Position numbers and translations under genes: made by a program
The notes under the pieces: model-generated
Seen by the model: the letters and a program-made list of their open reading frames with translations, nothing else
The model's database searches: none
What the model was told of the DNA's origin: nothing
From: Arthrobacter sp. FW306-2-2C-D06B
GTDB taxonomy: Bacteria; Actinomycetota; Actinomycetes; Actinomycetales; Micrococcaceae
Direction: 5' to 3'
NCBI RefSeq assembly: GCF_021789175.1
Contig: NZ_CP084560.1
Coordinates: 124,001 to 188,000 of the forward strand
DNA length: 64,000 bases
Shown: in pieces, positions 26,754 to 36,209 of the stretch
Position numbering within the stretch: the stretch's first letter is position 1
Layout: every line of letters begins with the position of its first letter

Positions 26754-27233
26754 ATGATCATCGAAAAGATCCTCGGCAACCTGAACGAACTGCCCGATCC
26801 CGAACAATACGCCGGCCTCCACAAGGAGAAAGTCGTGCTGCCCAGCGCCCAACTGGTCAAACGCATCCAACGCGTCACCACGGACCACGGGAAGGAGCTC
26901 GGCATCCGGCTCCCCGCCGGATCCGGAGACCTGCGCGACGGCGACATCCTCGCCGTCGAGGACGCTAACCTGATCGTGGTGTCCGTGCTGCCGAGCGACG
27001 TCCTGGTCATCGCCGCCCGAAGCATCTACGAAATGGGCGTCGTGGCGCACTCCCTCGGCAACCGGCACCTGCAGGCCCAGTTCTTCGACGCTGCGTCCGA
27101 GTACGGGGCCGAAGTCATGGTGTGCCAGTACGACCACACGGTCGAGGACTACCTCAAGCACGTCGGTGTGCCTTACGACCGCCAGGAACGCGTAATGCCG
27201 GTGCCTTTCCGCCATGCTGAACACACGCACTAG
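26754..27233 (+). CDS. ureE: Urease accessory nickel metallochaperone UreE
   Basis: 159 aa. The N-terminal peptide-binding half is followed by the metal-binding half (MGVVAHSLGNRHLQAQF). The tail is short with HAEHTH at the end, a small nickel-binding His cluster rather than a long His-rich tail. It delivers Ni to the UreG-containing maturation complex. GGAGGA precedes the ATG. Confidence 0.93.
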   Translation: MIIEKILGNLNELPDPEQYAGLHKEKVVLPSAQLVKRIQRVTTDHGKELGIRLPAGSGDLRDGDILAVEDANLIVVSVLPSDVLVIAARSIYEMGVVAHSLGNRHLQAQFFDAASEYGAEVMVCQYDHTVEDYLKHVGVPYDRQERVMPVPFRHAEHTH

Positions 27234-27281
27234 GCCGGTCCCGGTGGTCGGCGGCTTGTCGTCTCGCCTTGAGGGGGCGGC

Positions 27282-27950
27282 ATGACCTCTTATCAACTAG
27301 CTCTCCAGCAGCTCACCGACTCTGCCCTGCCCACGGGGGCGTTTGCTCATTCTTTGGGGTTTGAGACGTACATCGATCGTGGGCTCGTAGCTGATGAGGG
27401 GAGTTTTGGGGTCTGGCTGTCCGCGTTTGTGGGGCAGCAGTTGACTTATTCCGATGGCTTGGCCATTCGGTTCCTGTACGAGGGAGCGGACCTGGGTTCG
27501 TTGGATGAGCATTTGAGCGCTCAGCTCTTGCCTCGGCAGGTGCGGGAGGCCAGTACCAAAATGGGCGGGCGGCTGATCGAAATCGGGACCGAAGTCTTTC
27601 CGTCGGCCGAGCTGGAAGCGTACCGGACTCTCGTGACCACGGGCCGGGCTGCCGGGCATCAGCCGCTGGCGTTCGCCGTCGTCGCGCGCTCGCTGGGCGT
27701 GCCGTTCGAAGAAGCGCTCGCCGCTTACCTTTTCGCGACGGTCACCTCCCTGACGCAGAACGCCGTGCGCGCCATCCCGCTCGGCCAGAACTCCGGGCAG
27801 CGGCTGTTGCGCAAGGCGCACGACGACGTCGCTGCCGCCGTCGAACATGTCCGGCACCTCAGCTGGGACGACTTCGGAGCCGTCAGCCCGGGGCTGGAAA
27901 TTTCGCAGATGCGGCACGAATGGCAACGTGCGCGCATGTTCATGAGCTAG
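27282..27950 (+). CDS. ureF: Urease accessory protein UreF
   Basis: 222 aa, helical. [20 protein letters not shown] near the N-terminus is the UreF signature. UreF acts with UreG and UreD in loading Ni and CO2 into apo-urease. It begins 48 bp after ureE. Its 5' third uses noticeably more T-ending codons than ureC, as does ureD, a mild composition break inside the operon. Confidence 0.92.
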   Translation: MTSYQLALQQLTDSALPTGAFAHSLGFETYIDRGLVADEGSFGVWLSAFVGQQLTYSDGLAIRFLYEGADLGSLDEHLSAQLLPRQVREASTKMGGRLIEIGTEVFPSAELEAYRTLVTTGRAAGHQPLAFAVVARSLGVPFEEALAAYLFATVTSLTQNAVRAIPLGQNSGQRLLRKAHDDVAAAVEHVRHLSWDDFGAVSPGLEISQMRHEWQRARMFMS

Positions 27951-27966
27951 AACCACAGGAGGACAC

Positions 27967-28584
27967 ATGTCTGAACCCATCAAGATCGGCATCGGCGGCC
28001 CGGTAGGTGCCGGCAAAACGCAGCTCGTGGAGCGCCTGACCCGGCACATGAGCCGGGAAATCTCCATGGCCGCAATTACCAACGACATCTACACGATTGA
28101 AGACGCCAAAATCCTCGCGGCCAACGGCATCCTGCCGGAGGACCGCATCATCGGCGTCGAAACGGGCGGCTGCCCGCATACCGCCATCCGCGAAGACACC
28201 TCCATGAACACGGCGGCCATCGAGGAACTCAAGAAGCGGCACCCCGACCTGCAGGTCATCTTCGTCGAATCCGGCGGCGACAACCTCTCCGCCACATTCA
28301 GCCCCGAACTCGTGGACTTCTCGATCTACATCATCGACGTCGCCCAAGGGGAGAAAATCCCCCGAAAGGCCGGCCAAGGCATGATCAAGTCGGACCTCTT
28401 CATCATCAACAAGACCGACCTCGCCCCGTTCGTCGGCGCGGACCTGTCAGTGATGGAACGGGACTCCAAGGAATTCCGCGGCGACAAGCCGTTCTGCTTT
28501 ACCAACCTGAAAACCGACGAAGGGCTCGACAAGGTCATCGCATGGATGCGGCACGACGTCCTGATGCTCGACCTGGCGCAATGA
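27967..28584 (+). CDS. ureG: Urease accessory GTPase UreG
   Basis: 205 aa. GGPVGAGKT (about residues 8-16) is the P-loop, [15 protein letters not shown] the switch region, and the Cys-Pro-His motif ([11 protein letters not shown]) binds nickel. GTP hydrolysis drives urease activation. AGGAGG precedes the ATG; the stop overlaps the ureD start by 4 bp. Confidence 0.96.
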   Translation: MSEPIKIGIGGPVGAGKTQLVERLTRHMSREISMAAITNDIYTIEDAKILAANGILPEDRIIGVETGGCPHTAIREDTSMNTAAIEELKKRHPDLQVIFVESGGDNLSATFSPELVDFSIYIIDVAQGEKIPRKAGQGMIKSDLFIINKTDLAPFVGADLSVMERDSKEFRGDKPFCFTNLKTDEGLDKVIAWMRHDVLMLDLAQ

Positions 28585-29477
28585 GTTCACTCGCGAACGC
28601 TCTCATCTCACCTGGGCCTTCATCCGCGTCCGCTGATCGGCCCGAGATGGGTCGCCTTGCGCTCGTCATAGGGAAACGTGCCGGTCGTTCCGTGGCCGTG
28701 CAGCAGTTTCATCAGGGTGCGTTGCGGGTTTTGAGGCCGCACTACTTGGATGGGTCCGGGCAGGTTTGTTATGTCATGGTCAATCCGGGCGGGGCGTATT
28801 TGGGGGCGGATCTCTATGTTGTGGATGTGGAGGTCGAGGCCGGGGCTTCGTTGCTTTTGACGACTCAGTCGGCCACGAAGATCTATCGGACTCCGGGGTC
28901 CTTTGCCGAGCAGCGCATGACGATCCTCCTGGGGGAGGGTGCGGAACTGGAGTTGGCTCCCGACCAGCTCATCGCCTACCGGGACGCCTGCTATCGGCAG
29001 AATACGCACATCACGGTGCATCCGACGTCGAGCCTCATCATGGCGGAAGTCATCACTCCCGGCTGGTCGCCGGACGGCGCCTCCTTCCGGTACCGGGAAC
29101 TCCGCCTCCGGAACGAAATCCACGTGGAGGGCGACCACGGCGCGGTGCTGCTCGCCCTGGACAACCTCCTGATCCGGCCGCCGCTGGGTGATGTGACCGG
29201 AATGGGCTTCATGGAGGGGTACAGCCACCTGGGATCGCTCATTGTGGTGGATCCGCGGGTTGACCAGGCGCTCGCCGATGAGCTGCGCGGCCTGACGGCG
29301 GGGTATGACGCTTACTTGGGCTTGTCGCTGACCCGGACCCTTACGGGCACAACGGGCTTGGTCCTACGCTCCCTCTCGAACAGCACCGAGGAACTGAATC
29401 GGTTGCTTGGTGCCTGTACCGGCCTTTTGCGCGAACGCTGGTACGGCAGGGCGGCGCTCAACCTCAGGAAGTACTGA
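28581..29477 (+). CDS. ureD: Urease accessory protein UreD
   Basis: 298 aa. Typical UreD (UreH) sequence with [34 protein letters not shown], the scaffold that binds apo-urease and UreF. Start fixed by the ATGA overlap with ureG. Codon choice is relaxed (many T-ending codons) near the 5' end. The stop overlaps the start of the nickel transporter gene. Confidence 0.93.
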   Translation: MSSLANALISPGPSSASADRPEMGRLALVIGKRAGRSVAVQQFHQGALRVLRPHYLDGSGQVCYVMVNPGGAYLGADLYVVDVEVEAGASLLLTTQSATKIYRTPGSFAEQRMTILLGEGAELELAPDQLIAYRDACYRQNTHITVHPTSSLIMAEVITPGWSPDGASFRYRELRLRNEIHVEGDHGAVLLALDNLLIRPPLGDVTGMGFMEGYSHLGSLIVVDPRVDQALADELRGLTAGYDAYLGLSLTRTLTGTTGLVLRSLSNSTEELNRLLGACTGLLRERWYGRAALNLRKY

Positions 29478-30556
29478 TGACCTCACTCGCGGAGTTCGCC
29501 TCGATGTACCGCCGGCGTGAGCATCTTCCGCTGAAGTCGCGCCTCGCTTTCATGTTCGGCTCCGTCGTCCTCCTGCACCTTGCCGCCGTCGTGCTCCTGC
29601 TGGTGGGTGCCGCCGGTGGAGGGCAGCCCCTGGCGCTCGGCCTCGTGCTGACGGCATATGTGGCCGGCATCAAGCACAGCTACGACTGGGACCACATCGC
29701 CGCGATCGACAATTCCACACGAAAATTCGTGGCACAGCGGAAGGACCCCGTGAGCGTCGGCTTCGCCTTCAGCCTGGGCCACAGCTCCGTGGTAATCCTG
29801 GCCGGGGTGATGGCGGTCGGTGGCGCCAGCCTGGCGGGCCAGCTCATGGAGGACGGCACCCCCGGGCACCTCGTGCTCGGGCTGATCGGCAGCGGCGTGT
29901 CGGGGCTCTTCCTCCTCGCCATGGGCGTCTTCAACGGCTCTGCTTTCCTCCGCACGATGCAGCTGTACCGCGCCGCCCGGGCTGGCGGCGCGATCGCCGT
30001 CGACGACCTCGAAACCAAAGGGTTCATCGCGCGGCTCCTGGCCAAGCCGCTATCCAAGGTCCAGCGACCGCGGAACATCTACGTCATCGGGTTCTTGTTC
30101 GGGCTCGGCTTCGACACTGCTACCACCATCGGGCTGCTGGTGCTCACGACGGCGGCGTCGCTCGCGGGTGTATCCGTTCTCGCCCTCCTGGCTCTGCCGC
30201 TGGCTTTCACCGCTGCGATGACGCTCTGCGATTCCGTCAACGGCGTGGCCATGATGCGAATGTATAAATCCGCCATCCACGATCCCCAACGCAAGCTTGG
30301 ATTCAACGCCATCATCACCGGTATCTCGGCCTTCTCGGCGCTCTTCATCTCGGTCATCACGCTGGGCGGTTTCCTCAACGCGGCTTTCGGGCTGAGCGAT
30401 CCTGTCACCACCTGGCTGGGCGAGATAGACCTCGGCGACGCCGGGCTGGTGCTGATTGCGCTGTTCGCCCTCGTATGGGCGGTCGCGGCCCTGCGGTTCC
30501 GGGTCCGCGCGGCGCTCCGTGGGAAGCCTGACGACGCCCGCTCACTTATAACCTGA
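29477..30556 (+). CDS. NiCoT-family (HoxN/NixA) nickel permease
   Basis: 359 aa with eight predicted helices. IKHSYDWDHIAAIDNSTR (His67 to His73) is the HX4DH nickel signature, and GFAFSLGHSSVV and LGFDTATTIGLL are the other conserved NiCoT motifs. It overlaps ureD by one base, so nickel uptake is co-expressed with urease maturation. The last eight codons (DDARSLIT) are the first unit of an intergenic repeat (30533-30550), so the C-terminus seems to have been replaced by repeat sequence. Confidence 0.92.
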   Translation: MTSLAEFASMYRRREHLPLKSRLAFMFGSVVLLHLAAVVLLLVGAAGGGQPLALGLVLTAYVAGIKHSYDWDHIAAIDNSTRKFVAQRKDPVSVGFAFSLGHSSVVILAGVMAVGGASLAGQLMEDGTPGHLVLGLIGSGVSGLFLLAMGVFNGSAFLRTMQLYRAARAGGAIAVDDLETKGFIARLLAKPLSKVQRPRNIYVIGFLFGLGFDTATTIGLLVLTTAASLAGVSVLALLALPLAFTAAMTLCDSVNGVAMMRMYKSAIHDPQRKLGFNAIITGISAFSALFISVITLGGFLNAAFGLSDPVTTWLGEIDLGDAGLVLIALFALVWAVAALRFRVRAALRGKPDDARSLIT

Positions 30557-30614
30557 ATTCTGACGACGCTCGCTCTCTTATGCCGGGAAAATCGAGGACG
30601 CTCGCTCTCTTATG
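30533..30614 (-). repeat. Dispersed intergenic repeat, cluster A (three units)
   Basis: Units at 30533-30550, 30565-30582 and 30597-30614, period 32 bp. The core on the plus strand is GACGCTCGCTCTCTTATG, and the first unit is a variant. The first unit lies inside the nickel permease reading frame. Confidence 0.85.
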
Positions 30615-30714
30615 GGGCTATTTTTGTCAACCCTCCTGCAGTTGTATCGCCGGGGGGGCGGCACTGGGCGCGGAAGTCGCCGTCGGGCATTGAATAGTTG
30701 GCGGCGACGACGGG

Positions 30715-31737
30715 CTATAGCTTGTGCTGGAGCCACTCCAGAAGCCGATCCACCGGCCATGTTGTGATGATCCGATCGGCGGGTACGCCGTTGGCTTCCG
30801 CCCGCTCGGCACCGTATTGCAGGAAATCGAGCTGGCCTGGGGCATGCGCGTCACTGTCGATGCTGAAAAGGCAGCCAGCGTCGAGGGCAATACGAATCAA
30901 TTCGTCCGGCGGGTCCTGGCGTTCGGGCCTTGAGTTGATCTCGACGGCGACTGAGTGCTCTGCGCATGACCCGAATACATTTTCTGCGTCGAACTCCGAG
31001 GGGGGCCGTGTTCCTCGTGATCCTTTGACCAAGCGGCCGGTGCAGTGCCCAAGGACGTTGGTGTGGGGGTTTTCGATGGCGGCGAGCATGCGTCGAGTCA
31101 TGGTCCGTTTGTTGGATCGGAGCTTCGAGTGGACACTGGTCACCACGACGTCGAGTTGGCCCAGCAGTTCCGCGGACTGGTCCAACTCGCCGTTTTCAAG
31201 GATGTCCACTTCGATTCCCGTTAATAGTCGAAAGCTGGACGATTGGCCGTTGTTGATCCCATCCACAACCGTGAGCTGCTCCATCAAACGCTCCGGACTG
31301 AGCCCGTTGGCGATGGTGAGGTTGGGGGAATGATCAGTCAAAGCGAGATATTCCCGTCCGAGAATACGGGCCGCATCGGCCATGTCCTCGATCGCTGAAC
31401 CGCCATCCGACCAGTTGCTGTGGCTGTGCAGATCGCCCCTGAGCTCGGCGTGCAGCTTGTGTCCGCCGTCGACCAAAGGTGCGGCCCCTCGGCGGCGGAG
31501 GTTCTCGAGGTAGTCGGGAACGGCGCCGCTCAAGGCCTGGCTGATCACTTCGAAGGTCCGGCTGCCGATTCCCTTGGTTCGCTTGAGGCGGCCATCCTTG
31601 ACTCGTGCAGCCAGTTCCTCTTGGCTCAGTCCGGCGATAACGCCCGCAGCCCGTCGGAACGCCTGGACCTTGAAGCTTTCCGCGAGTTCCCGTTCCAGCC
31701 AGAAGGCGGTTTCGTTGAGCGCGTCTATGGCGTCCAT
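30715..31737 (-). CDS. PHP-domain phosphoesterase with N-terminal helix-hairpin-helix (PolX-like C-terminal part)
   Basis: 340 aa. Residues ~1-85 are a helix-hairpin-helix region (VKDGRLKRTKGIGSRTFEVI). From ~100 the PHP metal site follows: DLHSHSNWSDG, LALTDHS, GIEVDIL, TSVHS, VLGHCTG, FSIDSDAH. Proteins with this arrangement resemble the end of bacterial DNA polymerase X without the polymerase, and may be nucleases or phosphatases in repair. The substrate is unknown. The PHP ligands are complete, so activity is expected. CATGAT is 6 nt before the ATG, possibly leaderless. Confidence 0.8.
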   Translation of the reverse strand: MDAIDALNETAFWLERELAESFKVQAFRRAAGVIAGLSQEELAARVKDGRLKRTKGIGSRTFEVISQALSGAVPDYLENLRRRGAAPLVDGGHKLHAELRGDLHSHSNWSDGGSAIEDMADAARILGREYLALTDHSPNLTIANGLSPERLMEQLTVVDGINNGQSSSFRLLTGIEVDILENGELDQSAELLGQLDVVVTSVHSKLRSNKRTMTRRMLAAIENPHTNVLGHCTGRLVKGSRGTRPPSEFDAENVFGSCAEHSVAVEINSRPERQDPPDELIRIALDAGCLFSIDSDAHAPGQLDFLQYGAERAEANGVPADRIITTWPVDRLLEWLQHKL

Positions 31738-31768
31738 AGCTCAATCATGTACCACGCGGCGCCCAGAC

Positions 31769-31857
31769 GTATGTGAGAGAGGGTTTGGGTTTTGACGGTT
31801 GTTTGTGAGAGAGGGTTTGGATTTTGGTGCCGATAGGTGAGCGAGGGTTTCGGGTTG
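31769..31857 (+). repeat. Dispersed intergenic repeat, cluster B (three units)
   Basis: Units begin near 31769, 31801 and 31832: TATGTGAGAGAGGGTTTGGG, a TTTGTGAGAGAGGG version and ATAGGTGAGCGAGGGTTTC. This cluster is in the divergent 250-bp gap between the PHP gene and malQ; apart from it I see no feature there. Confidence 0.75.
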
Positions 31858-31988
31858 GGGGCGTCATGCTGTCGGAATAACTGCGGCTGCCCCAGCCGCC
31901 CTGCAATAATCGGAACCAGTTGCCTCGCTCGAGTTGCACGCGGGGCGGTATGCACCTTCGGACGAATCACATCGCAGACGAGGCGGAC

Positions 31989-34181
31989 ATGACCAACACT
32001 CCCATCCAGCAGGACACCGACACCACGGCGATGCCAACCGCCCCGAACATCGCCATCGACGAGGACCTGCTTCACCAGCTCGCGGACGCTCATGGCGTCG
32101 GGACATCGTTCCACGGCTGGGATGGGCTGCAACACGACGTTTCGCCCACCACGCTGATACAGGTACTGGGTGCCCTGGGAGTCACCGCCCATTCCAACGG
32201 GCAGATCGCAGCGGCCCTCGCGGACGCGGAAGTGGCACCATGGCGGCGGATGCTGCCGCCCGCCGTCGTCGTCCAAGAGGGAACAACGGCGGCTGTCCAC
32301 GTCCACGTCCGCGACGGTTCGCCGGCCCGACTGACGATCTCACTCGAGGACGGAACGGAACTCGCCGCCATCCAGCAGGAGGATTGGGCGCCGCCGCGCG
32401 ACGTGGATGGAGTGTCTACGGGCCGTGCCACCTTTGAGGTGCCGGCGGGCTTGCCGCTCGGCTGGCATTCGCTCACGGCCGAGTCCGACGGCGTGACCGC
32501 CACCGCCGCGCTGGCCGTGGTCCCAGCCAGGTTGCAGACGGCAGCACAGCTGGAGGAACGGCGCGGGTGGGGACTCGCAACGCAGCTGTATTCGGTACGC
32601 TCGAAGCGCTCATGGGGTATCGGGGATTTCGCGGACCTGGCCGATTTGGCGTCGTTGGCCGGCGCACGCGGCGCCGACTACGTCCTGGTCAACCCCTTGC
32701 ATGCCGCAGATCCGGTGCCTCCGGTTCAAGCGTCACCGTATTCTCCGTCGACCAGGCGGTTCTTCAACCCCCTTTATATTCGGATTGAAGAAATTCCCGA
32801 ATTGGCATATGTCAAGCCCCGGAAACGGGCCACGGTGGACCGGCTGCTGGATCACGTCCATGCCCTCAACAAGGACGCGGAACGGCTGGACCGGGACCAG
32901 ATCTTCGCCGCCAAGCTTGCTGCCCTGGAACTCCTGCACACAGTCAAGCTTTCTCCGGCCCGGCAACGTGCCTTCGAGGAATTCTGCCGCGAGTCGGGCC
33001 CGGGCCTGGACGATTTCGCCCTTTGGTGCGCCATTCGCGAGGACCGGTCGCCGGACGACCCCTTCTGGCAGGACCCAGCGGCCACCCTCGGTTCGCCCAA
33101 GGTTGAGTCGATGCGCCAGGCTTTGGCCGATCGGATCGGTTTCCACCGTTGGCTTCAGTGGATCTGCGATGAGCAGCTCGAGTCGGCCCAGGCCGCGGCA
33201 AGGCGGTCTGGCATGCGGCTGGGAGTGGTGCACGATCTCGCGGTCGGGGCGGACCTCAGCAGCGCCGACGCCTGGACCCTGCGTAGCACCTTCGCGCCGG
33301 GTGTCAGCGTGGGCGCCCCTCCGGACATGTACAACCAGCTCGGCCAGAACTGGAACCAGCCGCCGTGGCACCCGGTCCGCCTTGCCGAGGCGGGCTACGC
33401 CCCATTGCGCGCGATGCTCTCCACCGTCCTTCGCCATGCCGGCGGAATCCGGGTGGACCACATCCTGGGGCTGTTCCGCTTGTGGTGGGTGCCGGCCGGG
33501 AACTCCGCCCGCGACGGCGCCTACGTCAGGTACGACCATGAGGCCCTCATCGGCATCCTCGCTTTGGAAGCGCACCGCGCGAGCGCGGTGGTCATCGGCG
33601 AAGACCTGGGCGTCTTCGAGCCATGGGTGCGGGACTACCTTGCGGCCCGCGGCATCCTGGGCACGTCGATTCTGTGGTTCGAGTACGACGGCGACTCGCC
33701 CCTGCCGCCCGAACGTTACCGAGTGCAGGCCCTCGCCAGCGTCAACACCCACGACCTCCCGCCGACTGCCGGGTACCTCGCCGGCGATCACGTGGAACTC
33801 CGGAGTCAACTGGGCCTGCTCGAACGGAGCGTGGCCGAGGAACGGGCCGAGCACGAGGCCAGCCTGGACAAGATGATGGCCTTGCTATGGGATCGGGGCC
33901 TGCTGCCGGCCGACGGAAAAGCGCTTGGCGAAGAGCAAGTCATTGAGGCGCTGCATCGGCTGCTGGCACTTGCGCCGTCGGTCCTGCTGGGCGTTGCGTT
34001 AGTGGATGCCGTGGGGGAACGGCGCGTGCAGAACCAGCCGGGAACGACGTCGGAGGTCTACCCGAACTGGCAAGTCCCGCTAGCCGACGAGCGCGGACGC
34101 GCGGTCCTCATCGATGACCTCGACGCGAACCCGAGGTTCAACTCCCTGCTGGCGGCGGTTGACGAGGCCGTACGAGGTTAG
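31989..34181 (+). CDS. malQ: 4-alpha-glucanotransferase (amylomaltase, GH77)
   Basis: 730 aa. A ~170-residue N-terminal beta domain typical of actinobacterial MalQ precedes the GH77 barrel. GGIRVDHILGLFRLWWVP carries the nucleophile Asp, VVIGEDLGVFEPWV the acid/base Glu, and SVNTHDLPPTAGY the third acidic residue with its His. It transfers maltodextrin segments in glycogen/maltose metabolism. ATG at 31989 with GAGG five nt before it; an ATG at 31950 is an alternative adding 13 residues. Confidence 0.94.
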   Translation: MTNTPIQQDTDTTAMPTAPNIAIDEDLLHQLADAHGVGTSFHGWDGLQHDVSPTTLIQVLGALGVTAHSNGQIAAALADAEVAPWRRMLPPAVVVQEGTTAAVHVHVRDGSPARLTISLEDGTELAAIQQEDWAPPRDVDGVSTGRATFEVPAGLPLGWHSLTAESDGVTATAALAVVPARLQTAAQLEERRGWGLATQLYSVRSKRSWGIGDFADLADLASLAGARGADYVLVNPLHAADPVPPVQASPYSPSTRRFFNPLYIRIEEIPELAYVKPRKRATVDRLLDHVHALNKDAERLDRDQIFAAKLAALELLHTVKLSPARQRAFEEFCRESGPGLDDFALWCAIREDRSPDDPFWQDPAATLGSPKVESMRQALADRIGFHRWLQWICDEQLESAQAAARRSGMRLGVVHDLAVGADLSSADAWTLRSTFAPGVSVGAPPDMYNQLGQNWNQPPWHPVRLAEAGYAPLRAMLSTVLRHAGGIRVDHILGLFRLWWVPAGNSARDGAYVRYDHEALIGILALEAHRASAVVIGEDLGVFEPWVRDYLAARGILGTSILWFEYDGDSPLPPERYRVQALASVNTHDLPPTAGYLAGDHVELRSQLGLLERSVAEERAEHEASLDKMMALLWDRGLLPADGKALGEEQVIEALHRLLALAPSVLLGVALVDAVGERRVQNQPGTTSEVYPNWQVPLADERGRAVLIDDLDANPRFNSLLAAVDEAVRG

Positions 34182-34196
34182 GCGTCGGCATCGAGA

Positions 34197-34243
34197 CGTG
34201 AGATCTCGCCTCTTTCGGGTCGGGAAAGGGGCGAGATCTCACG
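34197..34243. terminator. Bidirectional terminator between malQ and the lactonase gene
   Basis: CGTGAGATCTCGCC (34197-34210) pairs perfectly with 34230-34243, and the stem continues inward through TCTTTC/GGAAAG with one wobble. It lies between convergent genes. Confidence 0.85.
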
Positions 34244-34256
34244 CATCGATGAGCCG

Positions 34257-35327
34257 CTACAGCGCCGGGACCAACGCGGTGGGGGAACCCGCGTTCAGCT
34301 GGTCGAGGACTTCGCCCGGGATGCCGGTGGCAGGGTTCAATGCGAACGTGGCGACTTGGTTGGAACGCTCGTGCGCCACGTGGAGCCAGCCGTCACGGAC
34401 CAGGTGGTGGCGGGGCCAGTCTCCTCCGCTGGGGACATCTGCCACAGGACGGAGCCGGGTTCCGCTGCCTTCGACGGCCAGTACCGAGATCCGGTTGGAG
34501 CCGCGGATGCCCGCGTAGACGAAGCGATTGTCCGGAGACAGCGCGATTTCGGCGGCAGCATCGCCGTCGGCTGCGCCACCCACCGTCGCGGGACCGCGAC
34601 GGTGGAGCACAAAGCGGCCGTCCGCGCCGGGCAGGAGCACCACCACTTCGATGGAATATTCGGTCACCACGAATACGGCGTCGGCGGAGGGGTGCTGGAC
34701 CAAGTGGCGTGGACCGCTGCTCATCGGGAGTGCGACTTGGTGGTCAGGAAGCAGGCCGGTGTCTGGGAAATAGTTCCACACCCGTACAAGGTCGAAGCCG
34801 AGGTCGGTGGTCATGATCCGGCCGTCCTCGAGCATGAGGCTCGCGTGGGCACGGCTCACCCGGGCGCCGCCCGTGGCGATGTCGATCCCGCCGTCGACGC
34901 CGTCGTGCGGGTCCTTCGCCGGCGGCGCGGCAAAGCGCGATGTGATCCCGCCGTCGTCGTCGAGTCCGTACAGCAGCACGTTCCCGTCGCCCCAGCAGTT
35001 GACCACGATGAAACGGGCGGAAGGGTCGACGGCGACATGGCAGGCCGCATCTCCAGCCGGCCAGGCATCCCCCAAGGGTTCAAGGCCGAACGGCCCGGTC
35101 CGCCGGTACGCCCGGACCGTCTGCGCGGCCTCGGCTACCGCATAGACCACCGGCAGCGTGGGGTGAACGGCAAGGAACGACGGCGAGGGTGCTTCGACGG
35201 CGGTGCCCAGCCAACTCAGGCTGCCATCTTCCCGGGCCGAAACTGCCCCAATGCCCGTTCCGTTCCCGTCGCTGTCCGCGGTGTACGCACCTGTCCAAAT
35301 GAGCGTTCCCTCGATGTTTTCTGCCAT
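34257..35327 (-). CDS. Lactonase family protein (seven-bladed beta-propeller, 6-phosphogluconolactonase-like)
   Basis: 356 aa. Repeated blade motifs such as HPTLPVVYAVAEAAQTVRAY, DPSARFIVVNCWGDGNVLLY and SPDNRFVYAGIRGSNRISVL identify the YbhE/Pgl-type lactonase family. GPRHLVQHPS and PRHHLVRDGWLHVAHERSNQV hold the conserved Arg-His residues. Whether it acts on 6-phosphogluconolactone or another lactone is not visible. It faces the sugar-related AKR genes upstream on the same strand. Confidence 0.8.
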   Translation of the reverse strand: MAENIEGTLIWTGAYTADSDGNGTGIGAVSAREDGSLSWLGTAVEAPSPSFLAVHPTLPVVYAVAEAAQTVRAYRRTGPFGLEPLGDAWPAGDAACHVAVDPSARFIVVNCWGDGNVLLYGLDDDGGITSRFAAPPAKDPHDGVDGGIDIATGGARVSRAHASLMLEDGRIMTTDLGFDLVRVWNYFPDTGLLPDHQVALPMSSGPRHLVQHPSADAVFVVTEYSIEVVVLLPGADGRFVLHRRGPATVGGAADGDAAAEIALSPDNRFVYAGIRGSNRISVLAVEGSGTRLRPVADVPSGGDWPRHHLVRDGWLHVAHERSNQVATFALNPATGIPGEVLDQLNAGSPTALVPAL

Positions 35328-35359
35328 GCCGTCCTCAGTGCTGGTGATGGAATGCTGCC

Positions 35360-36190
35360 TCAGTGGCCTTGTACATCCGAGTCGACGCCGGCATCGGCAC
35401 CCGCGTCCAAGGTGGCGATCGCGGACAGGTCGTCGTGGTCCAATGCGAAGTCGAAAACGTCCAGGTTTTCCTTCATGCGCAGCGGATTGGCGGACTTCGG
35501 GATGGCCACGAGCCCCTCCTGGACGTGCCAGCGCAGCACCACCTGACCCGGAGTCTTTCCGTGTTTCTTCCCGATCGCGGCCAACACCGGGGCATTCAGG
35601 AGATCGCGGCCGGCCCCCAACGGACTATACGATTCGGTGACGATGCCATGGTTGCCGTTGAAGGCCCGCTCATCGATCCGGGTGATGGACGGCGAGATCT
35701 GGATTTGGTTGACGGCGGGCACCACCGACGTTTCCTCCAGAAGCCGCTCGAGATGCGCGGGCTTGAAGTTGGACACGCCGATTGAGCGCACCTTCCCTTC
35801 AGCCCGGAGCCGCTCGAAAGTCTCCCAAGTGGACACGAAGTCATTCCGCTGCGGGAGCGGCCAATGGATCAGCAAGAGGTCCACATAGTCCAGCCCGAGC
35901 CGCTTAAGGGAGCCCTCGAGCCCGTCGACGGCGCGGTCGCGGCCCTGGTGGGTGCCGTCCAGCTTGGTCGTGATGAACAGTTCTTCGCGCGGGATGCCGC
36001 AGTCCCGCACGCCTTGCCCGACGCCGGCCTCGTTACCGTAGCGGTACGCCGTGTCGACGTGCCGGTAGCCAAGCTCGACGGCGGACACCACTGCCTTGGC
36101 GACCTGGGCGTCGTCGAGCGGCCAGGTTCCGAGGCCGATCTGCGGAATGGCATTACCGTCATTGAACCTGACGGTCGGAGCAAGTGCCAT
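35360..36190 (-). CDS. Aldo/keto reductase (2,5-diketo-gluconate reductase type)
   Basis: 276 aa TIM-barrel oxidoreductase. The catalytic tetrad is visible: Asp in HVDTAYRYGNE, Tyr in the same motif, Lys in FITTKLDG and His in LLIHWPLP. The NADPH loop is IPKSANPLRMKENLDVFDF. This is the AKR5-like short-chain group. The C-terminus DAGADAGVDSDVQGH is acidic. AAAGGACAGG precedes the ATG. Part of a same-strand AKR/epimerase cluster. Confidence 0.88.
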   Translation of the reverse strand: MALAPTVRFNDGNAIPQIGLGTWPLDDAQVAKAVVSAVELGYRHVDTAYRYGNEAGVGQGVRDCGIPREELFITTKLDGTHQGRDRAVDGLEGSLKRLGLDYVDLLLIHWPLPQRNDFVSTWETFERLRAEGKVRSIGVSNFKPAHLERLLEETSVVPAVNQIQISPSITRIDERAFNGNHGIVTESYSPLGAGRDLLNAPVLAAIGKKHGKTPGQVVLRWHVQEGLVAIPKSANPLRMKENLDVFDFALDHDDLSAIATLDAGADAGVDSDVQGH

Positions 36191-36209
36191 GGTCCTGTCC
36201 TTTCGGTTG

